NCBI RefSeq assembly: GCF_016429285.1
Contig: NZ_JAELUI010000008.1
Span: 1 to 63,119 of the forward strand
Direction of reading: 5' to 3'
DNA length: 63,119 nt
Source of the DNA: Ralstonia sp. ASV6
GTDB lineage: Bacteria; Pseudomonadota; Gammaproteobacteria; Burkholderiales; Burkholderiaceae
Shown here: positions 14,201-22,690 of the stretch, piece by piece
Position numbering within the stretch: the stretch's first letter is position 1
Layout: every line of letters starts with the position of its first letter
The notes under the pieces: generated by a model
What the model saw: only the letters and a program-made list of their open reading frames with translations
What the model was told of the DNA's origin: nothing
The model's database searches: none
Program-made: the position numbers and the translations under genes

Positions 14201-14251
14201 TTACTTTGAATTATTTTGACGCACAGGTTTGTGCGCCAAAATCCAAAGTAA
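14201..14251 (-). promoter_or_regulatory. Long imperfect inverted repeat abutting the DUF2589 ribosome-binding site
   Basis: The arms 14201-14225 and 14230-14251 are near-complementary: TTACTTTG at the outer edge pairs with CAAAGTAA, ATTTTG with CAAAAT, and CGCACA with TGTGCG at the inner edge. The loop is about 4 nt. In minus-strand mRNA the hairpin would end exactly where the AAGGAG ribosome-binding site starts. This placement fits translational control, a 5' stabiliser or a dyad operator. Bases 14252-14439 hold no gene. Confidence 0.7.
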
Positions 14252-14439
14252 GTGCTTTGACGACGAGGTTCGATGCCACGAAAGTCCCAGTCGTGGCCCC
14301 AGTACAGCGGCCTAATACCTGGCGATAACCCGCCCGTGACTTTCGGCACTGAACTTCCGTTTCAATGCACCCGGATCATTCGCGCCCTACAAAATAATCG
14401 GTTTCGCTTGAGAATAATTAACCGAAGTACGAGGGGTCG

Positions 14440-15099
14440 ATGAATATTCTGGTAATCGATAGCTTGCCGCTTTTTGCGGCAGGTGTGTCCAATGTATTGA
14501 ATGCACTCGATGCACAGGGTGTGTTTATCGATACACACTATTCCGCGTCAATTGGACCAGCCTGCAGAGAGGCAGAGCCCAGCGCGGTGGTCATGGAATG
14601 GAGTGCGCAGGATGATGATGCGCGGCAGCGCCTGTCAGACCTGAAAGCCGTCTTGCCGGAAGTGCCTGTCTTGCTGACGGTGCAGGCCGTTGGCCGGCAC
14701 GTGGTGGGCGATGCGTTGCGTTTTGGCGCCGCCGGTGTGGTCGACCGCCAGGCCACCGCCGATGTTCTGCTCGAAGCTTTGCAGCGCATCACTTCGGGCG
14801 CGGTCTATCTGCCGCCCATCAGCAACCTGTACCCCGATGATCCGCGACAGGCCAGCGGCGAAAGCCCGGCCGAAGTGTGGCGCCGCCTTACGCCGCGCCA
14901 GCACGAAGTGCTGCAATTGCTTGCTGAAGGCAAATCCAACAAGCAGATCTGCCGCATGCTCAATGTGGCCGAAGGCACCATCAAAAATCATCTGTACGCG
15001 CTGTTCCGGCAGATCGGGGTGAGCAACCGCACGGAGGCCGCACTCTGGCTGTCGCGCTGTAAGGCCGGCATTGCACGCCTGCAACTGTGTGCGATGTAG
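14440..15099 (+). CDS. LuxR/NarL-type regulator with degenerate receiver domain
   Basis: This 219-residue regulator has an N-terminal response-regulator-like domain and a C-terminal LuxR helix-turn-helix (LTPRQHEVLQLLAEGKSNKQ, then VAEGTIKNHLYALFRQIGVS). The receiver is degenerate. The usual Asp-Asp pocket reads IDSLP, the phospho-acceptor Asp is replaced by Glu53 (AVVMEWSAQ), and the conserved Lys loop reads GVVDRQ. It is therefore probably not controlled by phosphorylation, and Glu may mimic the active state. It is divergent from the DUF2589/lysozyme cassette across 249 bases, so it is the likely regulator. An inverted repeat (TCGGTT...AACCGA) lies just upstream of its GAGGGG ribosome-binding site. 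Confidence 0.85.
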   Translation: MNILVIDSLPLFAAGVSNVLNALDAQGVFIDTHYSASIGPACREAEPSAVVMEWSAQDDDARQRLSDLKAVLPEVPVLLTVQAVGRHVVGDALRFGAAGVVDRQATADVLLEALQRITSGAVYLPPISNLYPDDPRQASGESPAEVWRRLTPRQHEVLQLLAEGKSNKQICRMLNVAEGTIKNHLYALFRQIGVSNRTEAALWLSRCKAGIARLQLCAM

Positions 15100-15298
15100 C
15101 CGGGGGATTGGATCGAGCCGCCGGTCACGTGCGGGTGCCGGCGGCCATACACACTGACACACGCCTCGTGCCGCGAGAGAAACCCAGGGTTGACGCCGGT
15201 CTAAACCGCTTCGTAACGACATTGCATTCAGCCACTCGCGCCATACACTGGAGCAATAGCGGCGCACGGCGCATCGCCTTTTTTCATGGAGGCCGGCC

Positions 15299-15577
15299 AT
15301 GAAATCGATTGAATTCCACACAGGCACTCCGCGCTACTGCGCAGCAGATCTCACCCTCACCTGCACCGCCAGCGTCGATGGCACGTACGCCTGCTATGCG
15401 GTGACGGCGGAGGCACTGGAAGAACATTTCGGCGCCCGCTCCTGGCGGCAGGAAGATCTGCTGCAAGCGATGGAAACCCATCGCGGAACCATCGAAGACA
15501 TGGCGCGCTCGCTGTTCAAGCTGACCGACTCACACAACATCGTGCTGCGCAGCGGACACTTTCGCTTCGGCATGTAG
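15299..15577 (+). CDS. DUF1488 family protein
   Basis: This small cytoplasmic protein has 92 residues and resembles DUF1488. It has an N-terminal beta region, then VDGTYACYAVTAEALEEHFG, and a helical C-terminal half with ETHRGTIEDMARSLFKL. Function is unknown. A GGAGG ribosome-binding site precedes the ATG. It is codirectional with the phasin-like gene 173 bases downstream. No catalytic motif is visible. Confidence 0.75.
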   Translation: MKSIEFHTGTPRYCAADLTLTCTASVDGTYACYAVTAEALEEHFGARSWRQEDLLQAMETHRGTIEDMARSLFKLTDSHNIVLRSGHFRFGM

Positions 15578-15750
15578 CGCAAGCATCTCAGAAGGTGGCG
15601 CCACCCCGGTTGCGTCACCTGCCAAGGGCGGTTTCGCCTGCACCAGAACAGCGAACGGCCTTTGGGGGACCGGGGGAGAAAGGGGCGCCATGCGAGACAG
15701 CGGACAACATCGGCAGGGCCTCGCCACCCACCCATTTTTGGAGGCACGCC

Positions 15751-16242
15751 GTGCAAGCACCGATCGATCTCTCCCTCGAAGTCTTTCGCACTCAGCTACA
15801 AACCGCCCTGCACACCCTGACCACGCTGGAGGAAACGCAAGAACGCGCGCTCAAAATCACGCTTAAGGGCGTGGAAGATGCGGAGCGGCGCGCACTGCAA
15901 GCCTGCGCCTCAGTTTCTGAAGCTACCAACTGGGAAGACCTGGCCGCGCTGCCGGCCATCCTGCTGCAAACCCGCATCGAGCAAAGCAGTCGCCTCTTCC
16001 AGACCATCCTGAGTATGGTGAACGAGCAGCAGAACGCCCTGTTACAACAGGCCACCACATCGGCAGAAGCCTGGCGCACGCTGGCGACACATTGGGGAGA
16101 CGAACCGATGATCGCACCAGTCCGCGCTCTGTTCGGCGCGCTGAGGGCCACGGAACTGCAAGGCATGCCGCAAACACTTCAGCCTTCAGACAAGAAAAAG
16201 GCGAGCGCGAAACACGCTGAGCCCGCTGCCCCGGCGGTGTGA
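15751..16242 (+). CDS. Phasin-like protein
   Basis: This is a 163-residue, almost entirely helical protein with a Lys/Ala-rich tail (KKKASAKHAEPAAPAV), typical of phasins that coat PHB granules. I chose the GTG at 15751 because TTGGAGG lies 6 bases before it and the preceding in-frame codons look non-coding. The core (FRTQLQTALHTLTTLEETQE, NEQQNALLQQATTSAEAWR) has amphipathic heptad-like patterning. A second phasin-like gene lies at 59055. Assignment is by composition and fold class, so moderate. Confidence 0.65.
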   Translation: MQAPIDLSLEVFRTQLQTALHTLTTLEETQERALKITLKGVEDAERRALQACASVSEATNWEDLAALPAILLQTRIEQSSRLFQTILSMVNEQQNALLQQATTSAEAWRTLATHWGDEPMIAPVRALFGALRATELQGMPQTLQPSDKKKASAKHAEPAAPAV

Positions 16243-16270
16243 GCACAGCAACGCACCGGCGGTTGACGCG

Positions 16271-17779
16271 CTAGTCAGGCTTGCACTCGTACTTCATTTC
16301 GCGCCGACCGTCTTCGTAGACCACCTCCAGCCGGCAGGTGAAACCCCAGAGCCGGGTAACGTGGCGCACCATCTCTTCGTAGTTGCTGCCCAGGGGGCGG
16401 CGGTGGTTCTGCTGATGCCGCATGGTCAACGAGCGATCGCCCCCCACGTCCACATTGGTGACCTGGATGTTCGGCTCGATATTGGACAGGTCGTACTGAC
16501 TCGCCAATAGTTGGCGAATCATGCGATAGCCCTCGTCGTCGTGGATGGCGGTCACGCGCAGCTTGGGCTCGCGATCGTCATCCAGCACCGAGAACAACTT
16601 CAGCTCGCGAATCACCCGCGGTGACAGGAACTGCAGCAGAAAGCTCTCGTCCTTGAAGTTGCGCATGGCAAAGTCGAGTGTTTCCTGCCAATCGCTGCCG
16701 GCGATCTCGGGGGCCCAGCGGAAATCTTCATCGGTCGGGGCTTCGCAAATGCGGCGGATGTCCTGAAAGATCAGGAAGCCAAGCGTGTACGGATTGAAGC
16801 CGCTGTAGTACGGGCTGTTGTATGGGGGTTGATAAATCACATTGGTATGTGCCTGCAGCAACTCCAGCATGAAGGCATCGTTGACGAGCTTTTCGTCGTA
16901 TAGCTTGTGCAGGATGGTGTAGTGCCAGAACGTAGCCCAGCCTTCGTTCATGACCTTGGTCTGCCGCTGCGGATAGAAGTACTGTGCGATCTTGCGCACG
17001 ATACGCACAATCTCTCGCTGCCAGGGCTGTAACTTCGGCGCGTTCTTCTCGATGAAGTAGAGAAGGTTCTCCTCCGGCTCTAGCGGAAACTTCGGTTCCG
17101 GCTCTGGCGCATCGTCTGCGGTGGCTAGCGCATGCGCACGGTGCTTGGGCAGCGTGCGCCATAGGTCATTGACCTGCGCCTCCAGGTATTTTTCGCGTTC
17201 GTCCTGGCGCGCTTGCTCCTCGGTAATCGACAGTTTCTTGGGCCGTCGGTAGCGGTCCACCCCGTAGTTCTGCAGCGCGTGGCATGAATCGAGCAGCAAC
17301 TCCACTTCCTGCTCGCCATAGCGGCGTTCGCACTCCGCCACATAGCTCTTGGCGAACAGTAGGTAGTCAACAATGGCGTCAGCGTTGGTCCAGGTGCGGA
17401 AGAGGTAGTTGCCCTTGAAGAAGGAGTTGTGGCCGTAGCAGGCGTGCGCGATCGTCAGCGCCTGCATCGGCATCGTGTTCTCCTCCATCAGGTAGGCGAT
17501 GCAGGGGTTGGAGTTGATGACGATCTCGTAAGCCAGCCCCATCTGGCCGCGCTGGTAGCCGCGCTCGGAAGCCAGAAAATGCTTGCCATATGACCAGTGG
17601 TTGTAGCCCAGAGGCAAGCCGGACGACGCATAGGCATCCAGCATCTGCTCTGCGGTAATGATCTCGATCTGATTCGGATACGTGTCCAGACCAAACTCGC
17701 CGGCAATGCGGGCGATGTTCTGGTCATAGAGCTTGATCAGATCGAAGGTCCATTCCGAGCCTGTCGAAAGATAGGCCAT
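16271..17779 (-). CDS. SpoVR family protein
   Basis: This is a 502-residue member of the SpoVR/YcgB family, close to the usual length. Conserved stretches include LPLGYNHWSYGKHFLASERG, YEIVINSNPCIAYLMEENTM and HACYGHNSFFKGNYLF in the N-terminal half, and KVMNEGWATFWHYTILHKLY in the middle. The His/Glu-rich pattern looks metal- or active-site-like, but no activity is established. It is last in prkA-yeaH-spoVR, a set conserved in many proteobacteria and linked to stationary phase and nutrient stress. A 93-base gap separates it from yeaH. Confidence 0.93.
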   Translation of the reverse strand: MAYLSTGSEWTFDLIKLYDQNIARIAGEFGLDTYPNQIEIITAEQMLDAYASSGLPLGYNHWSYGKHFLASERGYQRGQMGLAYEIVINSNPCIAYLMEENTMPMQALTIAHACYGHNSFFKGNYLFRTWTNADAIVDYLLFAKSYVAECERRYGEQEVELLLDSCHALQNYGVDRYRRPKKLSITEEQARQDEREKYLEAQVNDLWRTLPKHRAHALATADDAPEPEPKFPLEPEENLLYFIEKNAPKLQPWQREIVRIVRKIAQYFYPQRQTKVMNEGWATFWHYTILHKLYDEKLVNDAFMLELLQAHTNVIYQPPYNSPYYSGFNPYTLGFLIFQDIRRICEAPTDEDFRWAPEIAGSDWQETLDFAMRNFKDESFLLQFLSPRVIRELKLFSVLDDDREPKLRVTAIHDDEGYRMIRQLLASQYDLSNIEPNIQVTNVDVGGDRSLTMRHQQNHRRPLGSNYEEMVRHVTRLWGFTCRLEVVYEDGRREMKYECKPD

Positions 17780-17872
17780 GCTCGTTCCCCGTTGACTCCG
17801 TCACATGCTGCAGCGTGTTTGCCGCATGTTGGCAAATACGTCGGGCCAATGCAGCGCCGCGGGCACTGCCAT

Positions 17873-19135
17873 TCAGGTGGTGCGCTTCTGGAACAAATCG
17901 TGCAATACCGGATAGATCTCGTCGGCCTTGAGGATGCGCTGCATCGCAAAGTTCTCGTATGCAGCCTGCACCGTAAGATACTCCTCCCACAGGTTCTGTG
18001 GCTCCGTCGAGACCACCTCGATGTACGCGAAATACTGCGTCACCGGCAGGATCGATTCGCGCAGCAGCTGGGCGCAAAGCTCTGAATCCCCCGCCCAGTT
18101 ATCGCCGTCCGACGCCTGAGCGCAGTAGATGTTCCATTGGCTGGGTGGATAGCGATCATGGATCACTTCCGTGACGAGCTTGAGCGCGCTCGATACCACC
18201 GTGCCGCCAGATTCACGTGAGTGGAAGAAGTCCTCCTCACTGACCTCCTTGGCCACGGTGTGGTGACGGATGAAGACGACGTCGATGCGTTCGTAGTTCC
18301 GCTTCAGGAACAGGTAGAGCAGCATGAAGAAGCGCTTGGCAAGATCTTTGCGCTGCTCATCCATCGAGCCCGACACATCCATCACGCAGAACATCACCGC
18401 CTGCGCCTGTGGACGCTTGCGTTGCACGCGATTGTTGTAGCGCAGGTCGAGCTTCTCGATAAAGGGCACACGATCGAGGCACGAGCGCAGGTGCCGCATC
18501 TCCTTCATCAGCTCCAACGCGCGGGCACAGTACGGCCCGTCGTTCTGGAGTACCTCGTTGTACTCAGTCTCCAGTTCATGCAGGCGCCGCTGATACGGGC
18601 TGGATAGCGCAATGCGGCGGCCGAGGGAGCTGCGCATCGTGCGCAGGATGGACAGGTTCGAAGGCGTGCCGTCCAGCGAATAGCCAGCCCGCACCTTGCG
18701 CACCTCCGCGATCTTGGCCAGGTGCCGCTTGGCCATGTCGGGCAGCGCCATGTCCTCGAAGAAGAAGTTGAGGAAGTCCTCGCGTGAGAGCGTGAAGACA
18801 AAGTCGTCCTCGCCCTCGCCCGAATCACTCGCCTGGGAGCCCGTACCACCGCTGCCCTGCTGCTGGCGGTCGAAGCTGTCGCCCCGGACAAACTGCCTGT
18901 TGCCGGGATGGACGCCCTCCCGGCGCCCGCCCGAGCCGTGGTGGAACATAGGCTCGGAGATGTCCTTGACCGGAATGGACACCTGCCCGCTCTGCTCGAT
19001 GTCCATGATCTTCCGGCCGGACACCGCCTTGGCCACCGCGCGACGGATCTGCTCCTTGTAGCGCTTGATGAAGCGCTGCTTGTTGACGGTACTCTTGCCG
19101 CCGCCGTTCTCCCGCCGATCGATGATCGTGCCCAT
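17873..19135 (-). CDS. yeaH: YeaH/YhbH family protein (DUF444, von Willebrand A-like)
   Basis: The protein has 420 residues from the ATG at 19135, the conserved family start MGTIIDRRENGGGKSTVNKQ. The C-terminal half holds a vWA-like fold with the MIDAS signature FCVMDVSGSMDEQRK (DxSxS metal site). The middle is Gly/Ser/Gln-rich and low complexity, as usual for the family. It is the partner of the PrkA kinase in the prkA-yeaH-spoVR operon and acts in the cytoplasm. The molecular role is unknown. Confidence 0.93.
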   Translation of the reverse strand: MGTIIDRRENGGGKSTVNKQRFIKRYKEQIRRAVAKAVSGRKIMDIEQSGQVSIPVKDISEPMFHHGSGGRREGVHPGNRQFVRGDSFDRQQQGSGGTGSQASDSGEGEDDFVFTLSREDFLNFFFEDMALPDMAKRHLAKIAEVRKVRAGYSLDGTPSNLSILRTMRSSLGRRIALSSPYQRRLHELETEYNEVLQNDGPYCARALELMKEMRHLRSCLDRVPFIEKLDLRYNNRVQRKRPQAQAVMFCVMDVSGSMDEQRKDLAKRFFMLLYLFLKRNYERIDVVFIRHHTVAKEVSEEDFFHSRESGGTVVSSALKLVTEVIHDRYPPSQWNIYCAQASDGDNWAGDSELCAQLLRESILPVTQYFAYIEVVSTEPQNLWEEYLTVQAAYENFAMQRILKADEIYPVLHDLFQKRTT

Positions 19136-19178
19136 GTGCCTGCCCTCGGTTGGAAGTTGTCTGCCTGGCACCCTCTCC

Positions 19179-21101
19179 TTAAGACGACTTCCGTACGCGC
19201 AGATACCACTCCACCAGCAGGCGCACCTGCTTCTCGGTATAGCCCTTTTCCACCATGCGGTTGACGAAGTTCTCATGCTTCGCCCGATCGTCGTGCGACG
19301 ACTTGGCGTTGAACGAGATCACCGGCAGCAGGTCTTCCGTGGTCGAGAACATCCGCTTTTCGATCACCGCACGCAGCTTCTCGTAGCTGGTCCAGAGCGG
19401 GTTCTTGCCCCCGTTCTTGGCCCGCGCGCGCAGCACGAAGTTGACGATCTCGTTGCGGAAATCCTTCGGGTTCGAGATGCCCGCCGGTTTTTCCACTTTC
19501 TCAAGCTCATCGTTCAAGGCGCTGCGATCGAGAATTTCGCCGGTGTTCGGATCGCGGTACTCCTGATCCTGGATCCACAGGTCGGCAAACACCACGTAGC
19601 GATCGAAGATGTTCTGCCCGTATTCCGAATACGACTCCAGATAGGCGGTCTGAATCTCCTTGCCGATGAACTCCACATAAGGCGCAGTCAGATACTCCTT
19701 GATGTAGGACATCAGCTTGGATTCGGTCTCCGGGGCAAACTGCTCACGCTCGATCTGCTGTTCGAGCACGTACAGCAGGTGCACCGGGTTGGCGGCAACC
19801 TCCGCCCCATCAAAGTTGAAGACCTTGGACAGCACCTTGAAGGCAAAGCGCGTCGACAACCCGGTCATGCCCTCATCAATGCCGGCAAAATCGCGGTACT
19901 CCTGATACGACTTCGCCTTCGGGTCAACGTCCTTGAGGCTCTCGCCGTCATAGACGCGCATCTTGGAGAAGATGTTGGAATTCTCCGGCTCCTTGATGCG
20001 CGTGAGCACCGCAAACTGCGCCATCATCTTCAGCGTGTTCGGCGCGCAAGGCGAGTTCGACAGCGAGCTGTTACGCAGCAGCTTGTCGTAGATCTTCACC
20101 TCATCCGACACGCGCAGGCAGTACGGCACCTTGACGATATAGATGCGGTCGAGGAAGGCCTCGTTGTTGCGGTCGGACTTGAAGCTCTGCCACTCCGCCT
20201 CGTTCGAGTGCGCTAGGATGACGCCGTCAAACGGAATCGCGCCAAAGCCCTCCGTGCCCTTGTAGTTGCCTTCCTGCGTGGCCGTCAGCAACGGGTGCAA
20301 CACCTTGATGGGCGCCTTGAACATCTCCACGAATTCAAGCAGCCCGCGGTTGGCCAGGCACAGCCCGCCCGAATACGAGTAGGCATCCGGATCGTCCTGC
20401 GGATAGTCCTCCAGCTTGCGGATGTCGACCTTGCCGACCAGCGATGAAATGTCCTGATTGTTCTCGTCGCCGGGCTCCGTCTTGGAGATCGCAATCTGCG
20501 ACAGCACCGACGGATGCAGCCTCACCACGCGGAACCGCGTGATGTCGCCGTTGAATTCGTGCAGCCGCTTGACGGCCCACGGCGAGGCAATCGAGTTCAG
20601 ATAGCGCCTTGGGATGCCGTAGTCTTCCTCTAGGATCTTGCCGTCTTCCTCGGGCGAGAACAGCCCGAGCGGGGACTCGTGAATGGGCGAGCCCTTGAGC
20701 GCGTAGATGGGAATCTGCTCCATCAGCGCCTTCAGCTTTTCAGCCAGAGAAGACTTGCCGCCGCCCGGTGGCCCGAGCAGATAGAGGATCTGCTTGCGTT
20801 CCTCCAGGCCCTGCGCGGCATGCTTGAAGAACGAGACGATCTGCTCGATCGTGTCCTCCATGCCGTAGAACTCCCGGAAGGCCGGGTAGATGCGGATGAC
20901 CTTGTTGAAGAACAACCGCGACAGCCGAGGATCGTGGTGGGTGTCTACCAATTCCGGCTGACCAATTGCAGCAAGCATGCGCTCGGCTGCGGTCGCATAA
21001 GCGGTGGAGTCTTTCTTGCAGATATCCAGGTACTCTTGGATGCTGTACTCGTCCTCTTTGCGAGCTTCGAAACGCGTAGCGTAGTGGCGGAAAATATCCA
21101 T
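19179..21101 (-). CDS. prkA: PrkA family serine protein kinase (YeaG-like)
   Basis: This protein has 640 residues from the ATG at 21101 (MDIFRHYATRFEARKEDEYS), with a GGGGGAGA ribosome-binding site. The N-terminal AAA-type domain has Walker A GPPGGGKSSLAEKLKALME. The C-terminal PrkA domain has RDFAGIDEGMTGLSTRFAFK and ENFVNRMVEKGYTEKQVRLL. Relatives phosphorylate protein targets during stress and starvation. It heads the three-gene operon with yeaH (43-base gap) and spoVR. The upstream 670-base region probably holds its promoter, but I found no convincing sigma54 or sigma70 match. Confidence 0.95.
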   Translation of the reverse strand: MDIFRHYATRFEARKEDEYSIQEYLDICKKDSTAYATAAERMLAAIGQPELVDTHHDPRLSRLFFNKVIRIYPAFREFYGMEDTIEQIVSFFKHAAQGLEERKQILYLLGPPGGGKSSLAEKLKALMEQIPIYALKGSPIHESPLGLFSPEEDGKILEEDYGIPRRYLNSIASPWAVKRLHEFNGDITRFRVVRLHPSVLSQIAISKTEPGDENNQDISSLVGKVDIRKLEDYPQDDPDAYSYSGGLCLANRGLLEFVEMFKAPIKVLHPLLTATQEGNYKGTEGFGAIPFDGVILAHSNEAEWQSFKSDRNNEAFLDRIYIVKVPYCLRVSDEVKIYDKLLRNSSLSNSPCAPNTLKMMAQFAVLTRIKEPENSNIFSKMRVYDGESLKDVDPKAKSYQEYRDFAGIDEGMTGLSTRFAFKVLSKVFNFDGAEVAANPVHLLYVLEQQIEREQFAPETESKLMSYIKEYLTAPYVEFIGKEIQTAYLESYSEYGQNIFDRYVVFADLWIQDQEYRDPNTGEILDRSALNDELEKVEKPAGISNPKDFRNEIVNFVLRARAKNGGKNPLWTSYEKLRAVIEKRMFSTTEDLLPVISFNAKSSHDDRAKHENFVNRMVEKGYTEKQVRLLVEWYLRVRKSS

Positions 21102-21714
21102 ATCTCCCCCGTAGATTTCTTCCTCACCACCAGCATGGTCATGCTGGAACGAGGCTAGTTCTTGCGTGCGTTGAATGCGGTACTTATTCCACTGTAGACC
21201 AATCGCGGATGAGCACAAGAACGCTTGAGCAACTCGAGCGGTGCACAGCCACTCGCGATCGCATTAGCGCTCGACACAATGCAGTGCCAAATCGGAACGG
21301 CTCGCAATCTCATCAGCATATTCATACGCAGCAATTTGTCGCCGCTGCGCACATCGCCAGCACGTCCGCTCAGGTAGAGCAGAAAGCGTACCCAGTTCCA
21401 CGGGTGCGCTCGCATGTTTGTACGTAACCGATCTGCATGAGTTCCCACCAACCGCCCCAACGGAAGCAGGGGTTATCCCGGCCCTCCGCACACAATGGTT
21501 GCTGCGCTGTTGCATGCACAGCAACCCAGGCGGCATCCCAGTTGTACTGGCAACCTTCCCACCATTGAGCAACGGCCAATTGCACAAAACAGGGCGAGTG
21601 GCCTCGATTCGGTGCAGGCGTCACCCACATCATTCAAGCGGGCTGTTTGTCGTTTTTTTTCGCGCCAGAGAGGAGATGCCGCAGAGCGCGCGGGAGCGAA
21701 TAACGAAGATGGCA
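21102..21714. other. Intergenic region upstream of prkA
   Basis: About 610 bases carry no gene I can support. Short open frames exist on both strands but lack ribosome-binding sites and familiar protein patterns. The prkA promoter must lie here. A TTGGCAC-like element on the minus strand (near 21284-21290) lacks a correctly spaced -12 GC element. Confidence 0.5.
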
Positions 21715-21756
21715 AAGAAAAAAGGCCCTCGGCGATTGCCAGAGGGCCTTTTTTTT
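21715..21756 (-). terminator. Terminator downstream of tRNA-Val (bidirectional shape)
   Basis: A GGCCCTC/GAGGGCC stem has A-runs and T-runs on both sides (21721-21756). On the minus strand it ends the dnaQ/tRNA-Val transcript 18 bases beyond the tRNA. Confidence 0.85.
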
Positions 21757-21773
21757 GCGATTGCTCGCGAATT

Positions 21774-21848
21774 TGGTGGGTGGTACAGGGATTGAACCTG
21801 TGACCCCTGCCGTGTGAAGGCAGTGCTCTACCGCTGAGCTAACCACCC
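21774..21848 (-). tRNA. tRNA-Val (anticodon CAC)
   Basis: On the minus strand the gene runs from GGGTGGTTAGCTCAG to a genomically encoded CCA. The anticodon stem CTGCC/GGCAG encloses the loop TTCACAC with anticodon CAC, decoding GUG. The T-arm GGTTCAATCC and the acceptor pair GGGTGGT/ACCACCC are intact. It lies 95 bases downstream of dnaQ on the same strand. Confidence 0.97.
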
Positions 21849-21943
21849 GAAAACTGCTGCCGGGATGCGGCGAAAACAAGATTATGGCGAAAAGCTATGC
21901 CCGTGTAAAGCCCCCGGCCGCACTTTTTTGCTTCGACTTTGCA

Positions 21944-22675
21944 TCAAGCCGCCGGAGGCGCGGCTTCCTGCGCCTCCCGTGTCCAGACGGTCTTGCCGCC
22001 GCTGGCTTTGTCGATCTCCTTGAGCACGCCGGCATGGGCCGCGGCTTCCGCCTCGGTGGCCTGCAGCACTGGCAGTTCAAGCGCGCTCAGATCGATGGTG
22101 GCGGCCTCTGCCGAAGCGCTCTCGCCGCCGTCCAGCATGTCGATCACCAGGGTATTCTGGCCCCGCGTCATGGCCAGGTAGACCTCGGCCAGCAGCTCCG
22201 CATCCAGCAAGGCGCCGTGCAGCGTACGGTGCGCGTTGCTCACGCCCAGCCGGTCGCACAGCGCATCCAGCGAGTTGCGCTTGCCCGGAAACATCTGGCG
22301 CGCCTCGCGCAAGGTATCGATATGCCCCGACAGATGCTCGCGGAAGGTCGGCAGACCCAGGCGCTGGAATTCCATGTCCAGGAAGCCCAAGTCGAACGGG
22401 GCGTTGTGGATGATCGCCTCGGCACCCTGCACGTAGTCGCGGATCTCGTCGACGATTTCCGCAAACTTGGGCTTGTCGGCCACGAACTCGTTGGTGATGC
22501 CGTGCACCGCCATCGCGCCCGCGTCGATTTCACGCTCAGGGTTGATGTAGAAGTGCAGATTGCGGCCGGTCAGCCGGCGGTTGACCATCTCCACACAGCC
22601 GATTTCGATCACGCGGTCGCCAGTGGCGGCGTTCAGGCCCGTGGTTTCGGTATCGAGGATGATCTGTCGTGTCAT
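21944..22675 (-). CDS. dnaQ: DNA polymerase III epsilon subunit (3'-5' proofreading exonuclease)
   Basis: This 243-residue DEDDh exonuclease provides proofreading to the replicative polymerase. Exo I motif is IILDTETTGL (Asp-x-Glu). Exo II is around IIHNAPFDLGFL. Exo III is HRTLHGALLDAELLAEVYL with the catalytic His and Asp. The C-terminal tail would bind the alpha subunit. It lies 15 bases after purU on the same strand and is followed by tRNA-Val. The usual rnhA-dnaQ pairing is not kept: rnhA is 10 kb away. Confidence 0.95.
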   Translation of the reverse strand: MTRQIILDTETTGLNAATGDRVIEIGCVEMVNRRLTGRNLHFYINPEREIDAGAMAVHGITNEFVADKPKFAEIVDEIRDYVQGAEAIIHNAPFDLGFLDMEFQRLGLPTFREHLSGHIDTLREARQMFPGKRNSLDALCDRLGVSNAHRTLHGALLDAELLAEVYLAMTRGQNTLVIDMLDGGESASAEAATIDLSALELPVLQATEAEAAAHAGVLKEIDKASGGKTVWTREAQEAAPPAA

Positions 22676-22690
22676 ACGCCCACCTACCCG

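Noticed and set aside
19065-20216. Long plus-strand frame antisense to prkA
   Set aside because: It is Leu/Arg/His-rich with no motif and no ribosome-binding site; prkA on the other strand is unambiguous. Similar antisense frames over the ABC binding protein (34241-35980) and iorB-like gene (38319-40301) are rejected for the same reason.
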